In this document: positions 45,797-54,833 of the stretch, piece by piece
Numbering within the stretch: position 1 is the stretch's first letter
How the letters are laid out: every line of letters begins with the position of its first letter
From: Armatimonadota bacterium
Lineage (GTDB): Bacteria > Armatimonadota > Fimbriimonadia > Fimbriimonadales > Fimbriimonadaceae
Reading direction: 5' to 3'
Length of the DNA stretch: 64,000 nt
Assembly (NCBI GenBank): GCA_016789105.1
Contig: JAEURN010000010.1
Coordinates: 115,348-179,347, forward strand
Position numbers and translations under genes: made by a program
The notes under the pieces: generated by a model
What the model saw: the letters and a program-made list of their open reading frames with translations, nothing else
The model's database searches: none
What the model was told of the DNA's origin: nothing

Positions 45797-47313
45797 TTGA
45801 GATCCAACCCGGCCGTTTGACCCTTGCCCAGCTCTGCGAGTTGGGCGGAAACCCCACTCCCATCTCCCTGCCCGAGTCTTCATGGGCGAAAGTGGAAGCC
45901 GGTGCGGAAACCGTTGCGAAAATCGTCGCCAAAGGCGAGCCCGCCTATGGCATCAACACGGGGTTTGGCAAGCTCGCCAAAGTCCATATCCCCGATAGCC
46001 AGCTTGCGCAACTCCAAACCAACCTGGTCCGGTCGCATGCGGTGGGCGTCGGCGAAATCCTAGATGAGCCCACAACCCGGCTGATTTCCATGCTCAAAAT
46101 CGCTAGCCTGGCCCAGGGGTATTCGGGAGTCCAAAGAGGAACCTTGGAAAAAGCGGTCGCCATCCACAATGCTGGGATCTTGCCGTGCATCCCCAGTCAA
46201 GGTTCGGTCGGGGCATCTGGCGACCTCGCTCCGTTGGCCCATTACACCTTGGCCTTGATGGGCGAAGGGGAATGCGTGTATCAAGGAGAGCGCAAACCCG
46301 CGGCGGTCGCATTGGATAAGGCGGGAATATCGCCGCTAGAACTCCATGCCAAAGAGGGCCTGGCATTTTTGAACGGCACCCAAGTCAGCACCGCGATCGC
46401 GTTGAGGGGCCTTGCCCAGGTTGCGCAAGTTTTTGGCGCGGCAATCCTCTCCGGTGCCCTTAGTGTGGATGCCGCCAAAGGTTCCGACACTCCGTTTGAT
46501 GAGCGGATCCATGCCGTCCGTGGCCACTCGGAGCAGTCAGAAGTCGCCGGGTATTACCGCGAACTGTTAGAGGGTTCCGAAATCCGGGCGAGCCACTTGG
46601 AGCATGACGACCGCGTGCAAGACCCCTACTCGCTGAGGTGCCAACCTCAAGTGATGGGGGCGGTGTTGCAACAAATCCGGTTCCAAGCCAGGGTGCTGAC
46701 CGCAGAAGCCAATGGCGTGACAGACAACCCTCTGGTGTTCCCGGAATCTGGTGACGTTCTGAGCGGTGGGAACTTCCACGCCGAGCCCGTTGCCCTCGCC
46801 GCCGACGGCCTTGCCATCGCCTGCGCGGAAATCGGGGCTCTCAGCGAACGCCGGATCGCCCTTTTGATCGATTCCACGTTGAGCGGTTTGCCGCCATTTT
46901 TGACGCCAAATCCCGGGCTCAACAGCGGGTTCATGATCGCCCACGTGACCGCCGCGGCTTTGGCCAGCGAAAACAAAACCCTGGCCCACCCGGCCAGCGT
47001 GGATTCGTTGCCGACCAGCGCGAACCAAGAAGACCACGTGAGCATGGCGACCTTTGCCGCCCGGAAACTGAACCAAGTTGTGGCCAACGTGCGGCATATT
47101 GTCGCAATCGAGCTGCTCGCCGCGGCCCAAGGCATCGACTTCCACCGGCCGCTCAAATCGAGCTTGCCGCTTGAGAAACTTCATCACCTGATCCGGCAAA
47201 TGGTTCCCCACTACGGCGAAGACCGCTACTTCGCGCCCGATATTTTGGAAGTTGAACGCCTTATCTCGCGAGGGGCCCTCACGGGAGGAACCCCTTTGGA
47301 GTCAGTGGTTTAG
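45793..47313 (+). CDS. hutH: Histidine ammonia-lyase
   Basis: The 506-residue enzyme has the MIO-forming Ala-Ser-Gly in [14 protein letters not shown], the N-terminal [15 protein letters not shown], and the later family blocks [25 protein letters not shown] and the [11 protein letters not shown]-like region. It deaminates histidine to urocanate, the entry step of the pathway. It is directly coupled to hutU (4-nt overlap). A minus-strand PEP-CTERM gene begins its stop only 8 nt beyond hutH, so this first hut unit ends here. Confidence 0.97.
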   Translation: MIEIQPGRLTLAQLCELGGNPTPISLPESSWAKVEAGAETVAKIVAKGEPAYGINTGFGKLAKVHIPDSQLAQLQTNLVRSHAVGVGEILDEPTTRLISMLKIASLAQGYSGVQRGTLEKAVAIHNAGILPCIPSQGSVGASGDLAPLAHYTLALMGEGECVYQGERKPAAVALDKAGISPLELHAKEGLAFLNGTQVSTAIALRGLAQVAQVFGAAILSGALSVDAAKGSDTPFDERIHAVRGHSEQSEVAGYYRELLEGSEIRASHLEHDDRVQDPYSLRCQPQVMGAVLQQIRFQARVLTAEANGVTDNPLVFPESGDVLSGGNFHAEPVALAADGLAIACAEIGALSERRIALLIDSTLSGLPPFLTPNPGLNSGFMIAHVTAAALASENKTLAHPASVDSLPTSANQEDHVSMATFAARKLNQVVANVRHIVAIELLAAAQGIDFHRPLKSSLPLEKLHHLIRQMVPHYGEDRYFAPDILEVERLISRGALTGGTPLESVV

Positions 47314-47320
47314 GCGCTGA

Positions 47321-48070
47321 TTACCGCTTTTTCCGGCGCAAAATGGCGGGAATAGCCAAAGCCAGCAATCCAAGGCTTGCCGGTTCGGGAACCGACGTAT
47401 TGCGGAACATGACCGAAACGTCGCCCGTGGCGGTGTCTTGAGCAATGGAGCTGAGATCCGTCGCCGCATAAATCCGATAGGATCCGGCAGTTGCGTTTCC
47501 GGTTCTCAGGATGCCGTTGAAGGTCACTCCGTTCTGGATTGCCGCCCAGCTCGTACCGTTCCATTTTTGCAATTCAACTCTGGCGTGGGTTCCCGCACCA
47601 TTTGAATGCACGGCATAAGAGCCGAGGAACTCATACGAAAAGTCATTGGCTACGGTGAATTCTAGGATCAGTTCGTTCCCCGGATTCCTGCTCTGCCCCC
47701 CTGCGCCAACACCTGGGGCACCTGAGTAGCTTGCCATGTAGGAAGAATGGAGGGCGGCATCAATCTGGTCAAATTGCCCCAAAGTGCCGTTCAGGGTGTA
47801 GTTATGGTTGAGGTCGATTCCTACTGCGGCCTGCCACGGCGCGTTGAGATACGTGCCGCTAACCGAATCGTTATAGACCATCGATTTGGTTGAGGCGGCT
47901 TCCAGATCGGTATACGTTTGGAAGTCTTCAGCATGGATGGTGAAGTCACCGCCGTGCCCGTAATCGGTGAAGTAGCTAAATGTCGAGCTACGAGCGGTCA
48001 AAGTTTGCGCAAAGGCCGACGCGCTTGCACAAACAAGCACGGCAATTGCCATGTGACGGACGTTTGTCAT
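47321..48070 (-). CDS. PEP-CTERM secreted protein
   Basis: The 249-residue protein starts at ATG 48070 behind a good SD (GGGAG). It has a signal peptide (MTNVRHMAIAVLVCASASAFAQ), a beta-rich mature domain and the C-terminal sorting signal VPEPASLGLLALAIPAILRRKKR-like tail (Pro-Glu-Pro, helix, basic end). It would be exported and processed by an exosortase-type enzyme. No catalytic motif is seen. It is unrelated to its hut neighbours and sits opposite to them, between hutH and hutG. Confidence 0.85.
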   Translation of the reverse strand: MTNVRHMAIAVLVCASASAFAQTLTARSSTFSYFTDYGHGGDFTIHAEDFQTYTDLEAASTKSMVYNDSVSGTYLNAPWQAAVGIDLNHNYTLNGTLGQFDQIDAALHSSYMASYSGAPGVGAGGQSRNPGNELILEFTVANDFSYEFLGSYAVHSNGAGTHARVELQKWNGTSWAAIQNGVTFNGILRTGNATAGSYRIYAATDLSSIAQDTATGDVSVMFRNTSVPEPASLGLLALAIPAILRRKKR

Positions 48071-48170
48071 TTCTCCCTTCCTTAGGTCTTCAAGACCGCG
48101 CTTGATGTCAAGACAGTCTGGCAAAGACCAGCATTCCCTAAACACTATATCAGGATTTACCAGTTTTTTC

Positions 48171-48200
48171 TTGACATGATTGCCCGCCTCAGCACAGGAT
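48171..48200 (+). promoter_or_regulatory. Possible promoter for hutG-hutI
   Basis: TTGACA (48171-48176) is followed 18 nt later by CAGGAT (48195-48200), a poor -10. Another candidate is TATCCT at 48226-48231, 9 nt before TTG 48241. The divergent region 48071-48240 also contains a palindrome GGTCTTcAAGACC (about 48086-48098) that could bind a regulator. Confidence 0.3.
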
Positions 48201-48240
48201 TCTTCAACCGCTTCATTACCGGGCATATCCTGCGGGCCAG

Positions 48241-49194
48241 TTGGCGGTAGTGTGGAATGAAATGCTCGTCGAACCGACCAAACAGTCTTGGATGGGTCGC
48301 CACGACCCACTGGATGGCCAAGCCGGCAACCGTTGGCACCATGGGGTGCAAATGGGGCCGAGCCAAGAACCCGGGGCGATCAACATCCTGGGATTCGCCT
48401 GCGACGAGGGGGTTTTCCGCAACCAAGGCCGGATTGGGGCAAAACAGGGGCCCCAACACCTGAGGGCCGCGCTCGCCAATTTGGCGATCCACCAACCGCT
48501 ACATCTCCGCGACCTCGGCGACGTGGCTTGCCACGACAAGAATCTGGAGACCGCCCAGGGCGAATATGCCGGATTGGCGATGGCCGCCATGCGGAAAGGG
48601 CAGTTTGTTGCCGGCCTCGGCGGGGGGCACGAGATCGGTTTTGCCAGTTTTGCCGCGTTCAACCAGGCTTGCCCGCAAGGCACGTTGGGAATCCTGAATT
48701 TCGACGCCCACTTCGACCTGCGTCGCGACAACCAGCGCACCAGCGGGACTTGGGCCCTCGACGCGTTCGAGCTTGCCGGCCCCCGGCTCAAGTACTGCGT
48801 TTTCGGGGTTGCCAGCGCCGCCAATACTTCGGCCCTGTTCCACACGGCCCAGCGACATGGGGCGCATTTCCGGCTGGACGAAAGGCTCACGCTGCTCCAC
48901 TTGGAAGAGGCCCGAAAAGATTTGGAATCTTGGCTGGATCAGGTGGATCACGTGTATCTCACGGTTTGCCTGGACGTGTTCCCTGCCGGTTACGCACCCG
49001 GGGTCAGTGCCCCTGCGGCCTTAGGCATAGCCCCCGAAGTCGTGGAGGCTTTGGTGAAAGTCGCGATCCGCTCGCGCAAAGTCGCGCTGATGGATGTGGC
49101 CGAACTCAACCCGCTACACGATGTGGATTCCCGCACCGCCCGGCTCGGGGCTCGGCTGGTGTATCAGGCGGTCAACACTTTGGTGGGCCAATGA
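48241..49194 (+). CDS. hutG: Formimidoylglutamase
   Basis: The 317-residue ureohydrolase (arginase fold) has manganese-site motifs GLGGGHEIGFASF, LNFDAHFDLR and a later CLDVFPAGYAPGVSAPA. The N-terminal NILGFACDEGV...GAKQGPQHLR block is typical of HutG. It hydrolyses N-formimidoyl-glutamate to glutamate and formamide. The start is uncertain: TTG 48241, GTG 48250 and ATG 48262 are in frame and all keep the conserved W-x-GRxDP region. The stop overlaps hutI by 4 nt (ATGA). Confidence 0.93.
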   Translation: MAVVWNEMLVEPTKQSWMGRHDPLDGQAGNRWHHGVQMGPSQEPGAINILGFACDEGVFRNQGRIGAKQGPQHLRAALANLAIHQPLHLRDLGDVACHDKNLETAQGEYAGLAMAAMRKGQFVAGLGGGHEIGFASFAAFNQACPQGTLGILNFDAHFDLRRDNQRTSGTWALDAFELAGPRLKYCVFGVASAANTSALFHTAQRHGAHFRLDERLTLLHLEEARKDLESWLDQVDHVYLTVCLDVFPAGYAPGVSAPAALGIAPEVVEALVKVAIRSRKVALMDVAELNPLHDVDSRTARLGARLVYQAVNTLVGQ

Positions 49195-50444
49195 CCGCCG
49201 ACCTCCTGATCCGCCATGTGAACCTCGCCACGATGACCGGCGAGGGGTTAGGGGTAATTGAGAACGCCGCCCTGACGGTCACGGACGGGCGGATTTCGTG
49301 GATTGGGCCAGAATCGGCCGGAATTCAAGCGGAAACCGAGTTCGACGGGCAAGGCGGATGGCTTCTGCCTGGGTTTGTGGAATGCCACACCCACCTCGTT
49401 TATGCCGGGTGCCGCGCCCACGAATATTCGGCCCGGTTGGAAGGCCAGAGCTACCAGGAAATCTGCAATGCGGGCGGCGGAATCCTTTCGACCGTGCGGG
49501 CGTCCCGCGCGACAAGCGAGCAGGGACTTCTGGAAACGGCCAGGCAGCGGGCGCAAGATTTCGTGGCCCAAGGGGTGACGACGCTCGACATCAAGTCCGG
49601 CTACGGCCTGGATTTGGAGAACGAGTTGAAAATGCTCCGAGTGGCCCGCCAAGTCGGTGAAACCGTTAGTGTCAGAGTCAAAACCGGTCTGCTGGCCGCC
49701 CACACCCTGCCCCCAGAATTCGATGATAAAGAGGCCTATGTCGACTTTGTGATCGGTGAAATCCTGCCCAAAGTTGCCCGCCAGGGGCTGGCCGACTATG
49801 TCGATTGCTTCACGGAGTCAGTCGGATTCACTCCGGATCAGACCCGCCGCCTGTTCACGGCGGCCCAAGCGCTCGGCCTTCCCGTCCGACTCCATGCCGA
49901 CCAGCTCAGCAACCTCGGGGGGGCCGGGCTTGCAGCCGAATTCGGTGCTTTGTCCGCCGACCATGTCGAATACACGTCAGAGGAATCTATTCAGGCGATG
50001 GCGAAGAGCGGCACGGTCGCCGTGTTGTTGCCAACCGCCTACTTTTTCTTGCGAGAAACCCAGGCGCCGCCCATCGGCCTATTCCGAAAAATGGGGGTTC
50101 CGATGGCCGTGAGCACAGACTGCAATCCAGGCACCAGCCCATCTACCAATTTGCTGTTGGCGATGAACATGGCCTCAACTCTGTTTGGCCTGACGACAAC
50201 CGAATCTCTGAGGGGAGCCACCGTCAATGCCGCCCATGCGCTGGGCTTACAGAATGACATTGGCACCCTCGAGGTCGGGAAAGCGGCCGACTTGGCCCTC
50301 TGGCGGGTGGAGCACCCAGGGCAGTTGGTGGCCCGGATCCAATCCCCGCCGCTGGTGCAATCGTGGATCGCCGGAAAGCCGGTTCACTTTTCCAATTCGG
50401 CCAATGTCAGCGGGGCGACCCAAACCGATGTTTTCCCATCCTGA
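49191..50444 (+). CDS. hutI: Imidazolonepropionase
   Basis: The 417-residue amidohydrolase has zinc-site motifs CHTHLVYAG (metal His pair), TLDIKSGYGLDLENELKML, VRLHADQLSN and STDCNPGTSPSTNLLLAMNMA. These match HutI, which opens imidazolone propionate to formimidoylglutamate. ATG 49191 overlaps the hutG stop; a far longer open frame beginning inside hutG in another frame is not a gene start. Its last 61 nt overlap the end of the convergent BNR gene, an unusually deep convergent overlap. Confidence 0.96.
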   Translation: MTADLLIRHVNLATMTGEGLGVIENAALTVTDGRISWIGPESAGIQAETEFDGQGGWLLPGFVECHTHLVYAGCRAHEYSARLEGQSYQEICNAGGGILSTVRASRATSEQGLLETARQRAQDFVAQGVTTLDIKSGYGLDLENELKMLRVARQVGETVSVRVKTGLLAAHTLPPEFDDKEAYVDFVIGEILPKVARQGLADYVDCFTESVGFTPDQTRRLFTAAQALGLPVRLHADQLSNLGGAGLAAEFGALSADHVEYTSEESIQAMAKSGTVAVLLPTAYFFLRETQAPPIGLFRKMGVPMAVSTDCNPGTSPSTNLLLAMNMASTLFGLTTTESLRGATVNAAHALGLQNDIGTLEVGKAADLALWRVEHPGQLVARIQSPPLVQSWIAGKPVHFSNSANVSGATQTDVFPS

Positions 50445-51643
50445 ACTCCGGTCCAAATCGGGACGATGCGCCCGTCGTAGGCCGAGATATTGTTGTAGTC
50501 GCCGAAGAACCCCTTGGGGCTCATATCGATCACAGACCGGTTGACCCGCCGCTCTTTGAACGTTTGGCCGCCATCGGTGGACCAGGCCACGGTGACGTTG
50601 GTGTCGTTCCCTGTGCACCCCCGCCGGTCGTAGTACACGGCATAAAGGTTGCCGTTCGCTTGGTCAACGGCCAGCCAGGGGAAGAATTGCTGGCTGCCGG
50701 CCGAGTCTTTATTGACCCGCAGCGGCTTGGACCACGTTTTCCCGCCGTCGGTGCTCCGGATGAGGAATATGTCGCTATCGGCTTCGGCCGTCTCTTCCGA
50801 GTACATCACGTAGAGGTTCCCCGAGTGTTTGCCGGCCGATTGGTCCACCTGCAAAATCGGCATCCCATTACACCGGCCGATTCCGCTGACCATAATGTCC
50901 CAACCGCCCTTTTGGCTGGCGATGACTTGGTCTCGGGCCCGCCATGTCTTGCCGTCATCGGTGGATTGGTCCAGGAAGATTTTGCCGTCAAAGGCCCAAA
51001 CCACTGAGATCGTTCCATCCGGCGAAATCGCGGGAACCGCCCCTTCTGGAGTGTTGTCGCTGTCCAAGCAGTCGCCGCTAAATTCGTTGATCTGCACCGG
51101 GGTGGTCCAGGTTGCCCCCTGATCTTTTGACCGGCTGAAGAGAATGTTGGATCTTTTGTCCGGGCTTTTGTCGGCGTATTTGTCGAACTGCGTCCAGGCG
51201 ACGGCAATTTCTGGCTTTGAAGGGTGAGTTGCCGGCCAGGCTTTGTCTTGGTTCTTGGGGGCATTGGGGCCGATTGCGGTGGGGTTGCCCAAGGCGGTCC
51301 CCCGGAAAGGCATCCGCTGGCAAACAATGCATTCCAGCCACCGGTCGGCCGGGCCGGGGTTGGCCAGGTGCAGGTAATAGAAGTTCCCGAGCGAATCGCT
51401 CACAATGGCTGGGTCGCCATAGACGCCCCACGGAGACTTGAGTTTGCTTTGCACCCAAGTCTTTCCGCCGTCGGTGGAAACCGCCGCCTTGTCAATGATG
51501 CAACCGGCGACGACGACATTCGGGTTTTTGCGGCTGACCGCCACGCTGGGTTCACACGGGCTGAACCCTCCTTCGTTAGGGAAAACCTCGACATTCAAGA
51601 ACGGGACCGTTTGGGCCAACAGGAGGCTGAGTGGGACGATCAT
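50384..51643 (-). CDS. Secreted BNR/sialidase-like beta-propeller protein
   Basis: The 419-residue protein begins with a hydrophobic leader (MIVPLSLLLAQTVPF). It contains several Asp-box/BNR repeats (STDGGKTWVQ, STDDGKTWRA, STDGGKTWSK, STDGGQTFKE) spread over a six-bladed propeller. Asp boxes occur in sialidases and many other secreted propellers. The Arg triad of true sialidases cannot be confirmed, so activity is unknown. It lies 6 nt downstream of the Gfo/Idh gene on the same strand and may be cotranscribed. It overlaps hutI at the 3' end. Confidence 0.8.
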   Translation of the reverse strand: MIVPLSLLLAQTVPFLNVEVFPNEGGFSPCEPSVAVSRKNPNVVVAGCIIDKAAVSTDGGKTWVQSKLKSPWGVYGDPAIVSDSLGNFYYLHLANPGPADRWLECIVCQRMPFRGTALGNPTAIGPNAPKNQDKAWPATHPSKPEIAVAWTQFDKYADKSPDKRSNILFSRSKDQGATWTTPVQINEFSGDCLDSDNTPEGAVPAISPDGTISVVWAFDGKIFLDQSTDDGKTWRARDQVIASQKGGWDIMVSGIGRCNGMPILQVDQSAGKHSGNLYVMYSEETAEADSDIFLIRSTDGGKTWSKPLRVNKDSAGSQQFFPWLAVDQANGNLYAVYYDRRGCTGNDTNVTVAWSTDGGQTFKERRVNRSVIDMSPKGFFGDYNNISAYDGRIVPIWTGVQDGKTSVWVAPLTLAELEK

Positions 51644-51649
51644 GTGGGA

Positions 51650-52651
51650 TTAAATACTGGCGGCTTGGGCCAAAAGTTCGCGAGGATCGACGGGCCGGTT
51701 TTCGGCGGCGCTAAGGATGGCGGCTTCGGCAACGGCGACGGCGGCCATGCCCTCCTGCCCGGTGACCGGCATGGGGGAACCGGTGCGGACGGCCGAGAGG
51801 ACTGCCGACAAGTGACGGAAATAGGGGTCGTCAGCACTATCCATGTTTGCGGCGGCGACAGACCCAGAATCAGTGTGAACCCTGAGGCTCGGGGCTAGGC
51901 GGGAGTCGAATTCGACAATGCCTGCCGATCCGGAAACTTCAAGGGTAGCCCGGAAGCCGCTGGGATCCATCCACGTTGTCTCGCAGTGGCAGACCACTCC
52001 CGATTCGGTGGTGAGTGTGACCAAGGCGTAGTCGCCTTCGAATTTGGTGCCGCCGACGGGGTTGAATCGGACGCTTTTGGCATAGACTTGGGCGATCGGG
52101 CCAAAAGTCCAAAGGATCCAATCGTAGTCATGGATGGCCAAATCCAAAATGACTCCGCCGCTATGGGCCGGGTCGCGGAACCACCCCTCGCTACCGAGAG
52201 GGGCCCTGCCTCCCCGGCGCATCCGGCACAAGGCCGGCGACCCCACCGCCCCATCCAAAACAAGGTTGTGGATCCGGTTGTGCTCGGGGAAAAACCGGAC
52301 TACGTGGCCGATCCCGAGCTGGATTCCCTTCCCCTCAGCCGCGGTGATCAATTGCCGGCATTCTGACAGGCGGCGGGCCATCGGTTTTTCGACAAGCGTG
52401 GGTTTTCCGGCATCGATGCTTTGGAGGGCGTATTCGACATGGAGATGCGTGGGCAGGCAGATGTCGACCAGCTCGGTTTGATCGAGGAGGTCTTGGTACG
52501 TTGCTGCTCTCTTTGCCCCGTGGTGCTTTGAAAACGCCCCGAGTTTGTCGGCATCCCGGTCAAACGCGACGAGTTCCACTCCGGGCATATTGGCGTAGTG
52601 CCGGGCGTGGACATTGCCCATGCCGCCCGTGCCGAGGATTCCGACCTTCAT
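51650..52651 (-). CDS. Gfo/Idh/MocA family oxidoreductase
   Basis: The 333-residue protein has an N-terminal Rossmann motif (VGILGTGGMGNVHARHY) and the EKPMARRLSEC segment (Glu-Lys-Pro, catalytic Lys) near residue 95. The C-terminal domain has AHSGGVILDLAIHDYDWILW, with the family's G-G-x3-D-x-x-x-H block. It probably oxidises or reduces a sugar or inositol derivative with NAD(P). It lies between the EamA transporter gene (4 nt upstream) and the BNR gene in one minus-strand unit, which could handle an imported sugar-like compound (inference). Confidence 0.92.
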   Translation of the reverse strand: MKVGILGTGGMGNVHARHYANMPGVELVAFDRDADKLGAFSKHHGAKRAATYQDLLDQTELVDICLPTHLHVEYALQSIDAGKPTLVEKPMARRLSECRQLITAAEGKGIQLGIGHVVRFFPEHNRIHNLVLDGAVGSPALCRMRRGGRAPLGSEGWFRDPAHSGGVILDLAIHDYDWILWTFGPIAQVYAKSVRFNPVGGTKFEGDYALVTLTTESGVVCHCETTWMDPSGFRATLEVSGSAGIVEFDSRLAPSLRVHTDSGSVAAANMDSADDPYFRHLSAVLSAVRTGSPMPVTGQEGMAAVAVAEAAILSAAENRPVDPRELLAQAASI

Positions 52652-52655
52652 GGCC

Positions 52656-53582
52656 CTATGCTATCTCATCGGCCGGGGCGGCCGCACGGGTGGATTCCTT
52701 TGTTGCCGGTTTGTGGTTGGCCAGGGCAACCCCGGCCAAGAGGATGGCGACCCCAACGGCTTGGGGGAGGTTAACGGGAATCCCCTGGAAGGCCCAAGCG
52801 GAAAACGTGGCCACAACCGGTACGAAATACGCCGTCATGGAAGCCTTGGCCGGGCCGGCTTCCCGAACCCCCACATAGTAGGCGGTGAATGCGCCTGCTC
52901 CGGCGACAAACACCAGGTACGCCAAGCCAGCCCACCCTACCCATGTGACCCGGGAATAGTCGAATGTCACCGTGTCCATGACCGCATAAGGCAAAAGGAT
53001 GAGGGCGGCGCCAGGATAGGTCGCTAAATACACGCCCACCGCGGGACGGTCTTGGAGCAGGGGCTTCATCATGACGACGCTGATCGCCCAGATGAGGGCT
53101 GAACCCAGGGTGAACGCCAAACCGAGGGGCGTCCAATGCCGCTCCCCAGACCCCATGAGGATGACGGTGGCCACTCCGAGGTAAGCGACCGCCCCCCCGA
53201 CGTAAAGTTCCCACCGGCCCCGATCCCTGCCCTTCAAGACCGAGAAGATGCTGACCCAAATGGGAGCCGTGGCCAGGCAGACCGCCCCTTGGGCTGCGCC
53301 TACCCGGGCCATCCCTTCCAAGAAGAACACCATGTAAAGGCCAGTGCTCATGAACCCGGCAAAGAGGAAGGGCACCCATTCTTCCCGTTTGGGCCGGTAA
53401 GTTAGCCGCATCGCTGCGGCATAACTCCATAGGGCAAGACCCATGAACATATAGCGGAGGAGCATCATGACGTTGACCGGCAGATCGACCAACGAATATT
53501 TGATGACCACGAAGTTGCACCCCCAGGCGAATACGACAAAAACCAGGGCGGGGTGCGGGAGCCGCTCGGGCCATCGAGGCAT
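52656..53582 (-). CDS. EamA/DMT-superfamily transporter
   Basis: The 308-residue protein has ten predicted transmembrane helices in two EamA repeats. The first begins HPALVFVVFAWGCNFVVIKY and the second begins near LGLAFTLGSALIWAISVVMMK. It ends in a basic/Ala-rich cytosolic tail. Members export or exchange amino acids, nucleotides or other metabolites. The substrate cannot be inferred. It heads the unit with the oxidoreductase and BNR genes. TAGACT lies 9 nt before the ATG with AGGAG between. Confidence 0.92.
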   Translation of the reverse strand: MPRWPERLPHPALVFVVFAWGCNFVVIKYSLVDLPVNVMMLLRYMFMGLALWSYAAAMRLTYRPKREEWVPFLFAGFMSTGLYMVFFLEGMARVGAAQGAVCLATAPIWVSIFSVLKGRDRGRWELYVGGAVAYLGVATVILMGSGERHWTPLGLAFTLGSALIWAISVVMMKPLLQDRPAVGVYLATYPGAALILLPYAVMDTVTFDYSRVTWVGWAGLAYLVFVAGAGAFTAYYVGVREAGPAKASMTAYFVPVVATFSAWAFQGIPVNLPQAVGVAILLAGVALANHKPATKESTRAAAPADEIA

Positions 53583-53681
53583 CTCCTGCCGAGTCTATCG
53601 GAGTGCGGGCTGGGCCTTGGGACTAGGACGGTCTTGGCAATTGCCCGACCCTATCGCACACTATGGCGTCTAACGGCTTAA

Positions 53682-54407
53682 ATGGCAGTCATCTCGCAGG
53701 AACAGATCACCCGCGTGGGCCGGGCATTTTTGCAAGGCCAGCTGTGGATGGAAGGTCAACAGATATCGCATCCTGAATCTGTGGATGTTGCGTTGGCCGC
53801 CGAAAGCTACCGGTATTTTTGGCGCCCCCGGCAGGTGGGAACCCTGCTACTGATCCCGCGGGACGTGGCGACCTTGCCTTCGGAATTGGGCTGCAAAGTC
53901 AAATCCGGTTGGGTAAAAGTCGATGGAAGCCAATCGCCCAACGGGTTTGTCCGATCAGCTTATTGCCTCGGTTTCGGCGAACCGGAAATCGTCCCAGGCC
54001 TCCCGACGGCCGCCACGGAAAGGAATCCCGCGTTTTGGCACACGTTGGCCGAGTTGGTCCAACGCCCCTATTCGGCGTCGTTGGATCTGATCCCAAGGCT
54101 CGAATCCAAAGTCAAAATCCTCCATGAACTCCACCGCCTGGGGATCTGGATCGGCCACCCCAGCTTCCACGCTGGGCAATGTAACCGGCCTTTGCTGGAT
54201 CTGTGGTGGAAAGGTTCGGGCCAAACCTCCTATGAGGAATTGGGCCGACCGTTGATTGTTGCTTACGGCCGGGGGCTTTATGATGACCTCACTGCCTGCG
54301 ACATCCCTGTCGCCGATTACCTTTACCACCCGCAGGGGTTGCACACCGACGAGCATGTGGCCCACCAGCGGCGAATTGTCGAACGCGTGCTCAAATTTTC
54401 TGTCTGA
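53682..54407 (+). CDS. Hypothetical cytosolic protein
   Basis: The 241-residue soluble protein has no signal peptide or transmembrane segment. It has Trp/Tyr/His-rich motifs (SYRYFWRPRQVGTLLL, GIWIGHPSFHAGQCNRPLLDLWW, and a final YLYHPQGLHTDEHVAHQ). The latter part loosely recalls DNA-glycosylase-like folds (N-terminal RPLLDLWW, C-terminal HP near the end), but the evidence is too weak to assign. Coding texture is good. It is followed after 29 nt by the TauE-like gene. Confidence 0.6.
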   Translation: MAVISQEQITRVGRAFLQGQLWMEGQQISHPESVDVALAAESYRYFWRPRQVGTLLLIPRDVATLPSELGCKVKSGWVKVDGSQSPNGFVRSAYCLGFGEPEIVPGLPTAATERNPAFWHTLAELVQRPYSASLDLIPRLESKVKILHELHRLGIWIGHPSFHAGQCNRPLLDLWWKGSGQTSYEELGRPLIVAYGRGLYDDLTACDIPVADYLYHPQGLHTDEHVAHQRRIVERVLKFSV

Positions 54408-54436
54408 CCCAATCCCGCCGGTAATCTGGACCCCTT

Positions 54437-54799
54437 ATGGGAACGGTGCTGATTGGTTTGGTGACGGGGATCGTCGCCGGCGTATTGAGCGGCTTGTTTG
54501 GGATTGGCGGCGGCATTGTGATTGTGCCAGCCCTGATCGTCGCGCTCGGGTTCACGCAACACAAAGCCCAGGGCACATCGCTTGCCGCCCTATTGCTACC
54601 CGTCGGGGCTTTGGGCGCGTACCGGTACTACCAAGACAAAAACGTTGACATCAATGCCGCGGCTGGAATCGCGGTCGGCCTGTTTGCCGGAGCTTTGATC
54701 GGTGCCAATGTGGCCAGTTCGCTCGACCCGACGACGATGAGGCGGGTCTTTTCGCTGTTTTTGCTCGGGATCGCGGCGTACCTTTGGCTCAAGAAGTAA
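54437..54799 (+). CDS. Half-length TauE/SafE-type membrane protein
   Basis: The 120-residue protein has four transmembrane helices and the TauE/SafE repeat motif GLFGIGGGIVIVPALIV...THKAQGTSLAALLLPVGALGAY-like text. Full-length TauE/SafE transporters carry two such repeats in about 250 residues, so this is a single-repeat version that would need to dimerise. It may export sulfite or organosulfonates or another anion. TAATCT lies 9 nt before the ATG. No truncation scar is visible; the gene starts and stops cleanly. Confidence 0.82.
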   Translation: MGTVLIGLVTGIVAGVLSGLFGIGGGIVIVPALIVALGFTQHKAQGTSLAALLLPVGALGAYRYYQDKNVDINAAAGIAVGLFAGALIGANVASSLDPTTMRRVFSLFLLGIAAYLWLKK

Positions 54800-54833
54800 A
54801 CACCGGGCCCTGCGTAGCGTCAGAATCACCGTG

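Noticed and set aside
48288-49190. A fused 718-residue HutG-HutI-like frame
   Set aside because: The upstream part is an out-of-frame reading of hutG, Arg/Pro-rich, and only the part from ATG 49191 is HutI.
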